From the NCBI GenBank assembly GCA_028023455.1, contig JAQFVV010000254.1, forward strand, positions 250,001 through 314,000: DNA of 64,000 nucleotides. Reading direction: 5' to 3'. The translations under genes and the position numbers were made by a program. The stretch comes from Epiperipatus broadwayi (lineage: Eukaryota > Onychophora > Udeonychophora > Euonychophora > Peripatidae). The notes below the pieces were generated by a model. It was not told the DNA's origin, made no database searches, and worked only from the letters and a program-made list of their open reading frames with translations. Below, in pieces: positions 46,103 to 57,309 of this stretch (within the stretch, counting starts at the first letter, position 1; every line of letters starts with the position of its first letter).

Positions 46103-46494
46103 TAAGGGACTTAAACTTGGCTTTTAAACTCCCCACAGCTATTCAATCCATTTTTTACAATCAATGCATGTGACCACATACATGTGAAAAAGATAAATGA
46201 TCTCCAATAATATATGTATTTCATGTTGAATCAGACCTCTTCAGTTGGTCCAGATTACAATGTCCAATACATATATAAATCAGTGCTCAGTTTATATTAA
46301 GATAGCAAATCTTCAAACTTTTATGAACAAGCCTCAATTTTTTTTGCTCTCCAACTTTTTAGCCATCCATATCATTGAAAATCTGAAAATGAAGACCATT
46401 TATCTTTTTCACATCTATGTGGTCATGTGTATTGTTGTATAAGATGGTTGGATAGCTGTGGGGAGTTTTGAAGTCTGAGTTCAAATCCCTTATA
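46103..46494 (+). mobile_element. M3 TIR element, copy 3 (complete, best preserved)
   Basis: Terminal inverted repeats of about 97 bp: the left begins TAAGGGACTTAAACTTGGCT and runs through CTCCCCACAGCTATTCAATC to CATGTGAAAAAGATAAATGA; the right runs CATTTATCTTTTTCACATCT to TGTGGGGAGTTTTGAAGTCT and GAGTTCAAATCCCTTATAA. The interior matches copies 1 and 2. It inserts directly after a PLE-1 end. The 66-codon frame inside has no motif. GAGTTCAAATCCC resembles a pol III B box, but the TIR architecture argues for a DNA element. Confidence 0.8.
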
Positions 46495-46529
46495 ATTACA
46501 TTAAATTTAGTATAGAAAATATACATGTA

Positions 46530-46706
46530 TTTAAATATTATATATATATCATTAAATATTAGTTATTACTTAACAATTCCAATATCAATAACAATCAACA
46601 ATTTCAAACTTTTGTCAAGGCAACCTTCTTTTAACAATAAAGTGGAATCCTTTATTGTTAACAATATATGGAATCATTTATTGTTAATAATAAAGATGGG
46701 ATCCAT
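46530..46706 (+). mobile_element. PLE-1 tail-like repeat with duplicated TTTATTGTTAA unit
   Basis: AATATCAATAACAATCAACA, TTTCAAACTTTTGTCAAGGC and TTAACAATAAAGTGGAATCC parallel 50150-50225 (TATCAATAATAATCAACAAT, CTCAAATTGTTGTCAAGTAA, TTAACAATAAAGGTGCAATC). Here a TTTATTGTTAAYAATA(T/A)A unit is repeated three times before the microsatellite. Confidence 0.55.
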
Positions 46707-46707
46707 T

Positions 46708-46917
<210 letters not shown>

Positions 46918-47261
46918 GCAAGTTAAAAAATACTGTACGCTCTACTGAAAGCAAAGCTTATCAACAAAATGTCAATAATTAGATACAATATGTGATGTAT
47001 GCAAAAAAGGTTTGCAACCAAATATAGCACATAACATGGTTTGACTGCATCTCTAAGACAATTAAAAAAAATGTAATATTGATTGCTTCCATTGGGAAAA
47101 ATATTAATAAGGTTAGAATTCAATGGGGAACTATACTTATGCAAAGGATTGAATTCTGTCAGATGGAAATGTTGCAGAATTTAAAAATGCCAAATGAATA
47201 AAACAATAGACTAGTATATTCTATATGTGGATGTTTAAACTTATCTTTTCCTTAATTAATT

Positions 47262-47847
47262 AATCAAAATATATAAAATGCGCTAACACGCACAAACACA
47301 CAAAGCTAAAAACAAATAAAGCAAATATATATTATTTTAATATCTATTCATTAAATGGCTAAGTGCTTTCAAGGTTCAAGCCCTCATAATCATAGCCGTA
47401 TTACAAAATATAATAAATTGACTTGGAGTGATGCAAATTTATGCAAATGAAATAATTATGCATTCCATTTCTTGGATATTTTGTAGCAAGAGTCTTTTCT
47501 ATTGATGGCATCGCCATCTCTAAATATAAAGAAAGCTTCTTTTATCTTTCTTTTTAGATCATGCCACTGACTGTTTTCTTTATATCTAGAGATGGCAATG
47601 CCATCAATAGAAAAGACTTTTGCTACAAAATATCCAAGAAATGGAATGCATAATTATTTCATTTGCATAAATTTGCATCACTCCAAGACAATTTATTATA
47701 TTTTGTAATACGGCTATGATTATGAGGGCTTGAACTTTGAAAGCACTTAGCCATTTAATGAATAGATATTAAAATAATATATATTTGCTTTATTTGTTTT
47801 TAGCTTTGTGTGCTTGTGTGTGTTAGTGCATTTTATATATTTTGATT
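47262..47847. mobile_element. foldback element 2, 586 bp, near-perfect about 265-bp inverted repeats
   Basis: Left arm from AATCAAAATATATAAAATGC to about 47530, right arm from about 47575 to GCATTTTATATATTTTGATT (47847). Arms match over almost their entire length with a few substitutions and a small indel. Landmarks include GGCTAAGTGCTTTCAAGGTT / AACTTTGAAAGCACTTAGCC and CCATTTCTTGGATATTTTGT / ACAAAATATCCAAGAAATGG. The centre is about 45 bp with no open frame. High arm identity suggests recent insertion or arm homogenisation. No clear target duplication found. Confidence 0.9.
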
Positions 47848-47887
47848 CATAATTAGCCACAAAGTATAAACTATTTGGTAATTTTAA

Positions 47888-47990
47888 TTAATTAATCTGT
47901 TTTTTATATAAAAAAAATTATTTTGTGTTATGTAAGCATTATACAAAAAATAATTTTTTTTTAATATATATATAAAACGGATTAATTAAT
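47888..47990. repeat. hairpin, about 45-bp arms
   Basis: ATTAATTAATCTGTTTTTTA and TATAAAAAAAATTATTTTGT face ACAAAAAATAATTTTTTTTT and ATAAAACGGATTAATTAAT around a GTTATGTAAGCATTAT centre. Lies 40 bp from foldback element 2; may be a separate small MITE. Confidence 0.7.
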
Positions 47991-47999
47991 TATATGTGG

Positions 48000-49270
48000 A
48001 TATGTTGGTGTTTCATGAATTGATCTGTCGTGGTGTTATTATCATCATCATCGTTTTGTTTTTATACTATTTTAATAATCATACTCATTATTAAGTGACT
48101 GTTGTTGATGATTCAAATAACCATATCATAATATTCTATCTAGAAAAGTCATCAAATAATCAAAATATTTTTGACATTTTTATAACTTTTAGTTAAGGTT
48201 CTATTTTTTATAATGCAGTGAACTTACATTTCCATTTATTATTTTCTTTTAATCTGTTAATGTCAAATTATTTTTACAACATTGATAAATTACCTTTTTT
48301 TCTCTTATCCTATTTTTAAAACAGCACTTTGACCACTCTTAATATTCTTTTAGACATACAAATTGGATAGTGGTCACCTCAAAAAGTTAAAATATAAACA
48401 CTGCATAAAATCAACAAATTCTCAAAAAGAATAACCAAATTTCTGAGATCAACTATAAGAAAGATCACTTTTGTGATTGCTTAGTTTAGTGTACCAAAAT
48501 AAGAAAAATATGTTATCCATTACTTTTTTCTATTTTCTTTGTTAATGCCTCCACAGCTTCAATAATGTTAAATATTGACAGATCTACAAGATCTAAAGTT
48601 TACCATTGCTTTCCCAGAATTTTAATAGTTTTTAATGTTCTGAGTTATTACTTTTAATTTCCATATTCTTGTAAGCAAGATGTCAACTTTAATTATGGTG
48701 CAAAATATATTCTTGCTTATGGCTGCCATATTACATAAAATCCCTAACAAATCCTTTTACAATATACACACATTTCAGAAATAAGTTCCTTCACCAACTG
48801 TCTTGGAATACTGACATCCATCTACACAAATACAACAGCTATAAGATTTATATTAACATTACAATTGCATTATACTTAAGTTTCAAAATGTTAATATTTA
48901 GTGCTACTGCCAATTGCTATAAATTATCCGATTTTAATCAAGACAAAATCAGAGATTCTATTTATAAAAAGCCCTTTCTAAAAAATGTATTAAACATACT
49001 GAGTGAAGCTGATATCTCTTCAAATTTATTTATGTCTAATTTAAGGCTTCATGAACCTATTTATTATAAACAACTACCTGTAATGAGAAATACCTGTTAG
49101 CTATTATGTTTCTATAGAAAACTTAAAATTATCTTTTCAAAAAAAAAAAAAAAATACCACTTCTAAGCACTTCTTAGCTTATGTAGTAAACCTTCACAGC
49201 AATATATATTATTATTTATTTTGCATTATTTTTTTATATTTTTAATGATTCACTATGTCTGTTTATTATC
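48000..49270. other. AT-rich non-coding stretch
   Basis: No gene. The 70-codon frame at 48888-49100 is unremarkable. A poly(A) run lies at about 49139-49154. Confidence 0.5.
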
Positions 49271-49274
49271 TAAT

Positions 49275-49400
49275 TATAATTTCCCCAGCTGGCAAAGGCT
49301 CAATAATATGCCTTGTTTACAAAAGACCAATTTTCAATCCAGTCACAATATTGACTGTTGATTTTATTCTGATGTAGCTTGATTAATGAACCATTCATGA
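49275..49400 (+). mobile_element. SINE B copy, 3' part
   Basis: CCAGCTGGCAAAGGCTCAAT, GCCTTGTTTACAAAAGACC, TTTTCAATCCAGTCACAATA and TTGACTGTTGATTTTATTCT, then GATGTAGCTTGATTAATG and a GATGATGAATGA tail. CAGCTGGCAAAGG could be a decayed A box and TTTTCAATCC a decayed B box. Confidence 0.65.
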
Positions 49401-49769
49401 TGATGAATGACCATTTTGGGGAGTGCTGATGAAATTATAGTTATCTATGCTGATCTCAGAATGATCTTCTATGTCCATGCCTTTTGAGATTAAATTTATT
49501 TTTTTTAAACTTGAGGATGAAAATACAATTCCTCAGATCCCTCATGGTTTAAACCCCAATTTTTTGTAGAGTTACAAATGGCTAGTCAATTTAGGGAAGT
49601 TGATGTTCACATACTGGTGACCATTACCCCAGGTATGACCCTATATTTCCTCATAATGTTACAATATATAATAAAAGGGATAATGAATATATTCATATAT
49701 ATATATATTGCTTATAATACTTCTTTCATATACACTTCAATGCAAACAAATTTTCTTAAAAAACTTTTT

Positions 49770-49819
49770 TATTTTCCTTACAGTTTCAACTGTCCAGCAG
49801 TCTTCATCAGAGTTTTAAG

Positions 49820-49855
<36 letters not shown>

Positions 49856-49858
49856 ATA

Positions 49859-49890
<32 letters not shown>
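49770..49890 (-). mobile_element. PLE-2 end with (TA)n tract
   Basis: On the minus strand: a TA run, then TTGCTTAAAACTCTGATGAA, GACTGCTGGACAGTTGAAAC, TGTAAGG. The CTGATGA...GAAAC pair flanks a small potential stem. The TA tract is split by a duplicated TGAAAATATGCA unit (about 49850 and 49889). Confidence 0.65.
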
Positions 49891-49893
<3 letters not shown>

Positions 49894-49984
49894 ATATGCA
49901 AAGAAAGTGAAAGAGAAGAATAAGAGAATATATTTCTGATAATGAATATAATGATGATATATTTGAAATCAAATATCAGTTGAA

Positions 49985-50240
49985 GAAATTTAATTGATTA
50001 ACTGAAAATACTTTTGTGGATTATAAGATTTTTGTAATATATTAGCATCATTATAATCATTATTATTTTTATTACAATATTTATTACATAATGGACATTT
50101 TATTTTATTTACATACATATAATCATTAAAACCCATCAACACATAGACAATCTCATTATCAATAATAATCAACAATCTCAAATTGTTGTCAAGTAACATT
50201 TTTAACAATAAAGGTGCAATCATATATATTTATATATATG
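49985..50240 (+). mobile_element. PLE-1 end fragment
   Basis: GATTAACTGAAAATACTTTT, GTGGATTATAAGATTTTTGT, TTTTTATTACAATATTTATT and the ATCAATAATAATCAACAATC / AACAATAAAGGTGCAATC tail, ending in TATATATTTATATATATG. Resembles 51.2-51.45 kb at its 5' side and 46.53-46.7 kb at its tail, so it bridges the two. Confidence 0.6.
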
Positions 50241-50517
50241 TATGTGTATGTGGAAAATATTTAATATATGGATGATTTTATTTTTAAATCTACTACAAAC
50301 TGTAGTCATTATGATTTTTAAAGACATGAGCCATTTAAACCAGTTGTGTAGATTCAGATCATTAAATATCAAGAAGCCAAAATGGAATCAAAGAGTTGGC
50401 TACTGTCTGACTAGTACTCAGGTTTTGATTTCAGTTCATATTGAGTCTGGGTGTTTATATAAAAATGAAAAATGAATGATAACATACTTTTTATAATTTT
50501 CATTTGAAATAAATATC

Positions 50518-50526
50518 CCCCCCCCC
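50518..50526. repeat. C9 homopolymer
   Basis: ATATC9-type run preceding ATAATGAATTG; isolated C run in AT-rich DNA. Confidence 0.85.
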
Positions 50527-50529
50527 ATA

Positions 50530-51120
50530 ATGAATTGAGTATGATAATTACGTGCCAATTATCAATAAGTGATGAACCAACGTACCTCAAGCACTATTCT
50601 ATAAAAGCTGAAATGGCCTCTAACAATCTTAATTAATCAACATTTTCTTACTATAGAAAGATGATTGAATTATGATGTCTAGAGAGCATCAATCATTTAT
50701 TTAATAAGTCTTGAAATATACCATGTAATCTATTATATATAATAGATTGAACCTCTACTATTATTATCAATATGAAAAAGACAATATAAGAGAGAATAAA
50801 GTACAAAATTAATTCAAAAACAAAATATAATTTCAATGCTTTAGTATTACACTCATGATTGTCAAAACAACAGCATTTAATTGTAAAAACTAAAAAGCAA
50901 CATTATCACCTCTCTGTTTTGTCACATGCTCATTTTTTAAAATAAACCAAAGTGCTTTAATTTTTCCATCATCACTTTCTTCACAAATCACTTCAACTTT
51001 ATGAGATAAAATCCATATTCAAAATTCTTTTTATGAATAGGTTATCAATAATGTAAAAAATAAAAGTAAATAATGTGAACTAATCTAATGTTGTTTATGC
51101 AATGGAGTGCAGCCAATTGG
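50530..51120. other. AT-rich non-coding stretch
   Basis: No repeat or gene recognised. Confidence 0.5.
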
Positions 51121-51124
51121 ACTG

Positions 51125-51126
<2 letters not shown>

Positions 51127-51194
<68 letters not shown>
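51127..51194. repeat. (TA)n microsatellite, 68 bp
   Basis: About 34 perfect units, directly adjoining the PLE-1 end at 51.2 kb. Confidence 0.95.
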
Positions 51195-51197
<3 letters not shown>

Positions 51198-51199
51198 AA

Positions 51200-51450
51200 A
51201 ATAATGAATTAATTCCTTAAGTCACCTCAACTGCCATTTGGGATTCATGGGATTTGAGTTGATGATGTTTTCTTCCATTATGTTTTTAAATTTAATGGCA
51301 GCTGATGAGAGTTAAGGAATTAACTAAAAGTACTTCAGGGGATTGAAAAAATACATATAATAGTTAATTACCATTATATTTATTATTTTTATTGTTATTA
51401 CAATAGTTTTTTAATTAATGAATATTTTATTTGTATATATATACTACAGT
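51200..51450 (+). mobile_element. PLE-1 3' end (longest copy), with short inverted lead
   Basis: Starts with an inverted scrap (TTAATTCCTTAAGTCACCTC, AACTGCCAT). The direct copy follows: GATTCATGGGATTTGAGTTG, ATGATGTTTTCTTCCATTAT, AATTTAATGGCAGCTGATGA, GAGTTAAGGAATTAACTAAA, AGTACTTCAGGGGATTGAAA, TAATAGTTAATTACCATTAT, TTATTGTTATTACAATAG and a TA tail. It aligns through the 3' non-coding part of the 34 kb GIY-YIG copy but has no coding part. Confidence 0.7.
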
Positions 51451-51459
51451 GAAATGAAA

Positions 51460-53470
51460 ACAAATTTGAAGATAAGAATGTTATAGAATATGCTTATATG
51501 TGAAAAAGCTAAAAAAAATGTACAAAAGCATCTGCATTTTTTAATCATCAAAATAAATTTGGACATAGATTTATTCTAGATAAAACTGAAGTAATTTGTG
51601 AAGAAAGATATGGCAGAAAGAGAAAGATCAAAGAGACTTGATTTATTATGCAAAATTAACACATAGTGAATGGGAATATTAATAGGTGACATTTTCACAT
51701 TTTTAATCATGAAATATTATCATTTACTGATAACTATGACTATAGTGGGAATGCATTGAAAGTATAGTTTGTTTCCTAAATTAATTTTGTAGTTTATTCC
51801 CTGTTATAGACTTTACCCTATGTATATATGTATGTGTGCTTGCAGTTGTTCTGTTATGTCATATAAGGTTTTACACTAGATCCGTAAAAGTTGTAGATTC
51901 AATTTTGGTGGAATAGGTTTTTGTATTAGAATGAACACTGTAATCTGATGATGATGATAACTGTAAATGTAAGTGTCTTACTAAGAATTAACAAGTTTTT
52001 ACTCTGTAGGGGTTATTTAATGGCTGATAATATATAGGTAAATTTGGATATGTTTTGCTTAGATGCAGGTTAGACTATAAGACAACATGATGCTGCGATT
52101 AGTCAATAATTTAATCATCATCAATCGATTGCTGCACAATGCCGCACCTTCAAGTTAGTTTATTTTAAAATTTTAACACTTAGAGCTACATCATAAACTC
52201 TAATGAGATTTTTTATCACATAGCTACATAAAAGCATATTATTTTTTTTTCTCTATCATATATATATATATATACGCACATACATTTCAATACAATGACG
52301 TTTACCTTACCTTACTAAGATGTTTAAGTATTTTAAACAATATTAACAAAAATACCTTAATCAGCTGATGTGATATATATATTCCGCGGAGTTAGCCAAA
52401 TTAAAAAAAAACATTTCAATATTAGGCTATTGATGTTTAAATTTCAAAATAAATGTTACTTATTACAAGGTATGAGTCATTGAAATATTTTTATACAACA
52501 ACACCATTAACTGATTAATAAAATACTTCTGAGAACGCAAATAATAATTTCATCGTTTTTAACACTTTACTGTTTCAGCCAAACACAATTTATTGGGGAA
52601 ACAGAAGACAACTAATGTATTCATGCCAAGTTAAATAATGAAGCAGACATCTGGTGAATTTAGAGAGTTGTCCACAACTCTAATGACAAATAATGGCAGA
52701 GGAACATATGCTACACCCCATTTCCACAATCATTAAAATTGATGTGAATTGTGGGTTTTTTCCTATTCAGTAATCTACTTTCATGTTTCTTTAATGTTAA
52801 AAATATGGTTGTGTACTTATTTATAAAATAGTTGAATATGTTCTTGGAAAAGTTTGTGTATATATACATATTAGAAATTTCTAATAATTTTAACAAGCCT
52901 AAAAATAAATTATTACTATTAAATATGCAATTCTGAGAATACGCTTTTTTCCATGAAATAACTGAATCCATATAAGAGACTACAACAATTAATTATTTTT
53001 GAACATATGTACATTTTACCTTGTTACATTGAATCACTGTGTAATCCTCAATGGGTAAGTGTACCCAAAATTTTTGTAGTCTTTTATTAATAAAGGTTAC
53101 TTTGAGAAAAAAAAAACAATTAATAATTACAGCTATCACTAGTAATATAAACTTTCATCTTTTCAAAATATCAAAATTTGATTTATTTAGTATATAAAAA
53201 GGTGGAGGGGGGGAGATAAAATTGACAATCTTTTGTTTCGTCAATGGATTGACACTGATCAAGAAAATGGACATTGTTTACAATACTATTTTACGTATTT
53301 TATTTGTATATTATTAAAACAATACATTCAGTCTTAAATATTTTATGAATAAGATTAAGAAAATTTAGATATGTATTTCTTTCTTTAAAGTAATAATAAA
53401 TTATAATAAACTATCAAAATATCACATGAACACCATATTATACACTTACATGGGCTGTTAATAACAGTAC
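51460..53470. other. AT-rich non-coding stretch
   Basis: No coding gene seen; the minus frame at 52711-52971 (86 codons) is low-complexity. It includes a short (TA)n at about 52257-52274. No repeat family assigned. Confidence 0.5.
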
Positions 53471-53471
53471 A

Positions 53472-53645
53472 AACTCTCTATACCAAGTGCGAGCCTTTGT
53501 AATCAATGAATGCACTGATGAAAGCGACAAGCTAGAAACTAGTCTAGGGATATTGGATAAATAGGCACTAGATTAGGATTTTATGCACAAATCTTTATAC
53601 ATCCATTGATTATAAAGGCTTGCACTAGGTGGCACTACTGTATGG
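53472..53645. mobile_element. M1 MITE copy (complete)
   Basis: Inverted ends: left AACTCTCTATACCAAGTGCG, AGCCTTTGTAATCAATGAAT; right CCATTGATTATAAAGGCTTG, CACTAGGTGGCACTACTGTA, TGGAG. The left end lacks a short internal piece present on the right (GTAGTGCCACCTAG). Related to 62.99-63.11 kb and 15.02 kb. It abuts the 5' end of the LINE copy with no gap. Confidence 0.7.
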
Positions 53646-55037
53646 AGGGATAGAGATACCGTTAATAGGTAGTAAGGGAGTATATATTTTGTCAAGTCTT
53701 TTTTTGTGGATATATTTTTGTGTGCAGAAAGAAGAGAAGATATGGAAGTTATGCTGAGGACATGTGCAAGGGTGGGTAAAGAGATGGCAATTAAATTTAG
53801 TGAAGAAAAATCAAATATAATGATGGTTAATACTGGGGAAAGAGAAGATGTAGAATTTTTATTGGGAGATATTAAGTTAACTGTGCTGAATAGATATAAT
53901 TATTTGGCAATTATTTTAAGTAATCAGAAAAATTATTTGGATGAATGGGAGAAAAAATTGATAAATGAAGCAAAGATAAAGAAAAGGATTGATAAAGAAA
54001 CTAACAGCATTTTCATATAATAAATATGATGTAGCTAGAATTATATGGAAAGGAGTTGCAGTAGCAGGGTTAACATATGGTAATGATGTATTATATGTTA
54101 GTAAAGAGGTATTAAATTACTTAGAAAAAGTTTACAGGGAAGTAGGAAGACATGCATTGGATGCAGATGTATGGACAGCAAAAGAAGCAATTCTAGGAGA
54201 AATGGAATGGTCAAGTTTTCATATGAGAAATACAAAAAGTAAAATGAAAATGTTTGATAGATTGCAGTTTATGGATAATAAAAGAATAGCTAAAATAGTA
54301 TTTAATTGGGTTATGAGTAAAGGGCAGGTAACAAGATGGGTGAGAAAGGTAATGTGATATGCAAAAGATTTGGTTAAAAAATTTATATCAGTATATTTGT
54401 ACAAAAGATGGAATGAATGTGTTAAGAGGATTGTTGAGTATTATAGTAGTAAGGAATGGGATAAAAATAGATTTATTAATAAAGAATAGGGAATTAGAAA
54501 GATGGAGAACTAGTTTGGAGAATAAAAAGAGTTTAAATATATATAGAAATAAACAGAATATTAGGTGTGAGTTAATATATGGTAATAGTAAGTAAAGCAG
54601 TTTATTGTTTAAGGCTCAAATGGGATCATTAGCTACAAGAGAAGATACATGTAAATAGAAAAATATGGGTGATTTATTTTGTAAATTATGTAAGGAAGGA
54701 ATAGAAAATATTAGGCATTTTTTAATTGAATGTAAATGCTTGAAAACAGAAAGGGTACATATAATGAAGTTATGGAAGAATAAATATGAAAAAAGGGATT
54801 ATACAGAAAGTGAATTATTGGTTTTTATGCTGGGTTTTGGAAAAGATAAGGGGGATTTAGATATAAAGGCTATAGAGTTAACAAAGATTATATTGTGGAA
54901 ATGGGATGGAGCAGAATATGGGAAAATTTAGAGTGGGGAATGGAAAATAAAGTGGCTAACAGGTTTATCTGGGCATAATTGCTGAGATATTCTTGACTGT
55001 GTTTAAGGAGAAGCCACAATACATCACATCACATTAC
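53646..55037 (+). mobile_element. LINE copy 2, 5'-truncated (same family as 21.7-24.7 kb)
   Basis: Begins GAGGGATAGAGATACC, matching the minus-strand copy just upstream of the RT active site. The FADD motif is damaged (VDIFLCAERRED). Frames then run 53706-54020, 53989-54357 (YDVARIIWKGVAVAGLTYGN, EVLNYLEKV), 54359-54595 and 54665-54931, which holds the terminal Cys-His segment CKLCKEGIENIRHFLIEC and ends EYGKI. After the stop come GGCTAACAGGTTTATCTGGG, CATAATTGCTGAGATATTC and an ACATCACATCACATT tail. Frame changes and stops separate the parts, so it is a pseudogene. It is uninterrupted at the site where copy 1 carries the hairpin insertion. Confidence 0.9.
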
Positions 55038-55039
55038 TG

Positions 55040-57230
55040 TTGTTACATTATAATAAACAATAAAAATCAAATACAACAACTATAGAAATATATTAATCAT
55101 AATTATACATGAAAAGTTTTTTTGGCATGCCCTTTTCAAATGTTAATCATTTATTTTAACATTAAGTAATTATTTCAGATAGAATACCATGTAGTGTTTT
55201 ATAATAGAAGTTAACTTTAAAATAGATGATTAACATGAAAAATGAGCATGAACTCATGTGCTGAAAAATATTTTTAATGTATAATTATTATTATTATATA
55301 TAGTTGTTGCATGTGATTTTTATTACTTATTATAATTTATATGAAAAAACAACATAATACACTTCATTAATTTTCAGTTTTGATTAATAATAGAATTAAC
55401 TAATTAATTAATTAATAATTATTTAACTGAATTAACTCTTGATCATTTGAAGTGGTAGTTTATCATCTTAATGCATTTTATAAAGATAATTCATAAGACC
55501 AACATATATAACAACAAAATAACTTTCCAAATTGGGCTGAAAGTGACAACATATTACAAGTAAATCATTTTTTTTATAGTTAAGTGCTACAATTTAGATT
55601 AACATTGTTTTTATGTACTCCTAATAATAATTAGATATTTATATAATGACCAATACTGGATAATTATCTGGCTTGGCATAAGTGTATTTAACAAATATTC
55701 TGTGCCTGTGCACTACCAGAACAAATTTTCCCCATATTTATCCGGCCTAAACATAAACTCCTAGTTATGTTTATAGGGGGAAATAAACTAAACTCTGCAA
55801 TAAAGTGCTTTACATTAATGTAGTTTGTTCAGAGATGTTGACAAAACCTACTGCAATAATAGAATTGTGGACTCAAAAACTAAAAATCTCATTAACGATT
55901 TCCAGATGAGTAAAGTAACTTGATCATTCCATTTCATTATTTGAATGGAACTCTTTAATAAGTGATCACATGAGAAATAAATTCCCAAAAAATTTACCCT
56001 ATATTTTTTTTAAATATTTATAACCACTATCAAAAATTTTTAATTTTTCCTAATCAATTCTAGAAAATTCAGGGTGATGCTATGTGACAAATTTATTTTG
56101 TTTGTGAAAATGTCTCTGAGCAGCATTTAAATTGACAGTCTTCCATTTCTAGTGTTGCATTTTTACATTAAATGGGTTTAAACAGAATGGTAATAAATCT
56201 ACATTTTAGTTTTCATTTTTGTACTTAGATGTCAGGAGTTAATGTCAAATACAAATCTCAAGTTAAATAAAATAGTGATGTTTGTTCACACTGTATTTGT
56301 AACACAAAAATAATTCTCAATGTACTTTTTGTTTTAATATTGACTTCATTTATTTTAAAGATGTGTTTATTTAATAAATATAAACTATATTTTATTTTTA
56401 TGAATATTTTATGTTTAGAAAAATTTAAACTTCAATCATGGGAAAGATGAAATTATATTAATCTTGCTAGTAAAAATAGTATGCATTTTTAAATTCTTTA
56501 AATAAAGTTCGCTTTTAATTTTGTTATTTAAGTTATGCTTAAAATTAATGTTAATAATAATTATGCTAAAGGTAGTTTAGTTTTGCAGAACCTCTAATCA
56601 AACTGAAAGTCATGTGTAAATAATTATATTTTACAAAGTTAACTTTGTTTTAGATATTTTATTTTTCTCTGAAATAATTAATAAGCCTCTACACAAATGA
56701 ATAAAAGAGAACCAGAAGATATGACTGTGTTCTTAGGCTATAAAAAGAATCACAAACTCACTTTTGATCAACAAAACTTCAAAACTAATGTGCTTAGAAC
56801 ATAAGATAGAAAGAGGAAAATAAAGAAAGTTTGTTACATCACAAACAACAATGTGATGAACAAAAGAGCTATTAGTTTCCAATGATCTAACTGGTAAAAT
56901 ATGTAAATTAGACCATTTACATATTTAGAATGAAATAATAAAGCTATGATTATGGTGATTGGCACAAAAAGTGAACTAAGCAGATAAAAAAACAAATGAA
57001 AAAAGAATAATACACTTCAGCAGGCATATATACATGTGGAAAGTTATTGCAGATAAATAAAAACATTGGAATACAATTTCTAGAATATTGAAATCAAAGA
57101 GCAATATTTACTCTTTATTAATGAATGATTATAAAATTAAAGTGGTGTTTGATATATATATATATTGAAATGTCAGCAATTTAAACAAAAACTAATACAC
57201 AATATAAACCAAAAAATATTTTAATTGTGT
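55040..57230. other. AT-rich non-coding stretch
   Basis: No gene or named repeat recognised. Confidence 0.5.
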
Positions 57231-57235
57231 ATTTT

Positions 57236-57251
57236 ATGTATATATATATAT

Positions 57252-57306
<55 letters not shown>
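57236..57306. repeat. (TA)n microsatellite, interrupted
   Basis: TA runs broken by two AA dinucleotides, about 70 bp in total. Confidence 0.95.

Positions 57307-57309
<3 letters not shown>

Noticed and set aside
47222-48010. TATATGTGGAT on both sides of foldback element 2 as a target duplication
   Set aside because: The second occurrence lies beyond a separate hairpin and the match is short and imperfect; could be coincidence.
48888-49100. 70-codon frame with SerTyr/Leu-rich content
   Set aside because: No motif, no splice or composition support.
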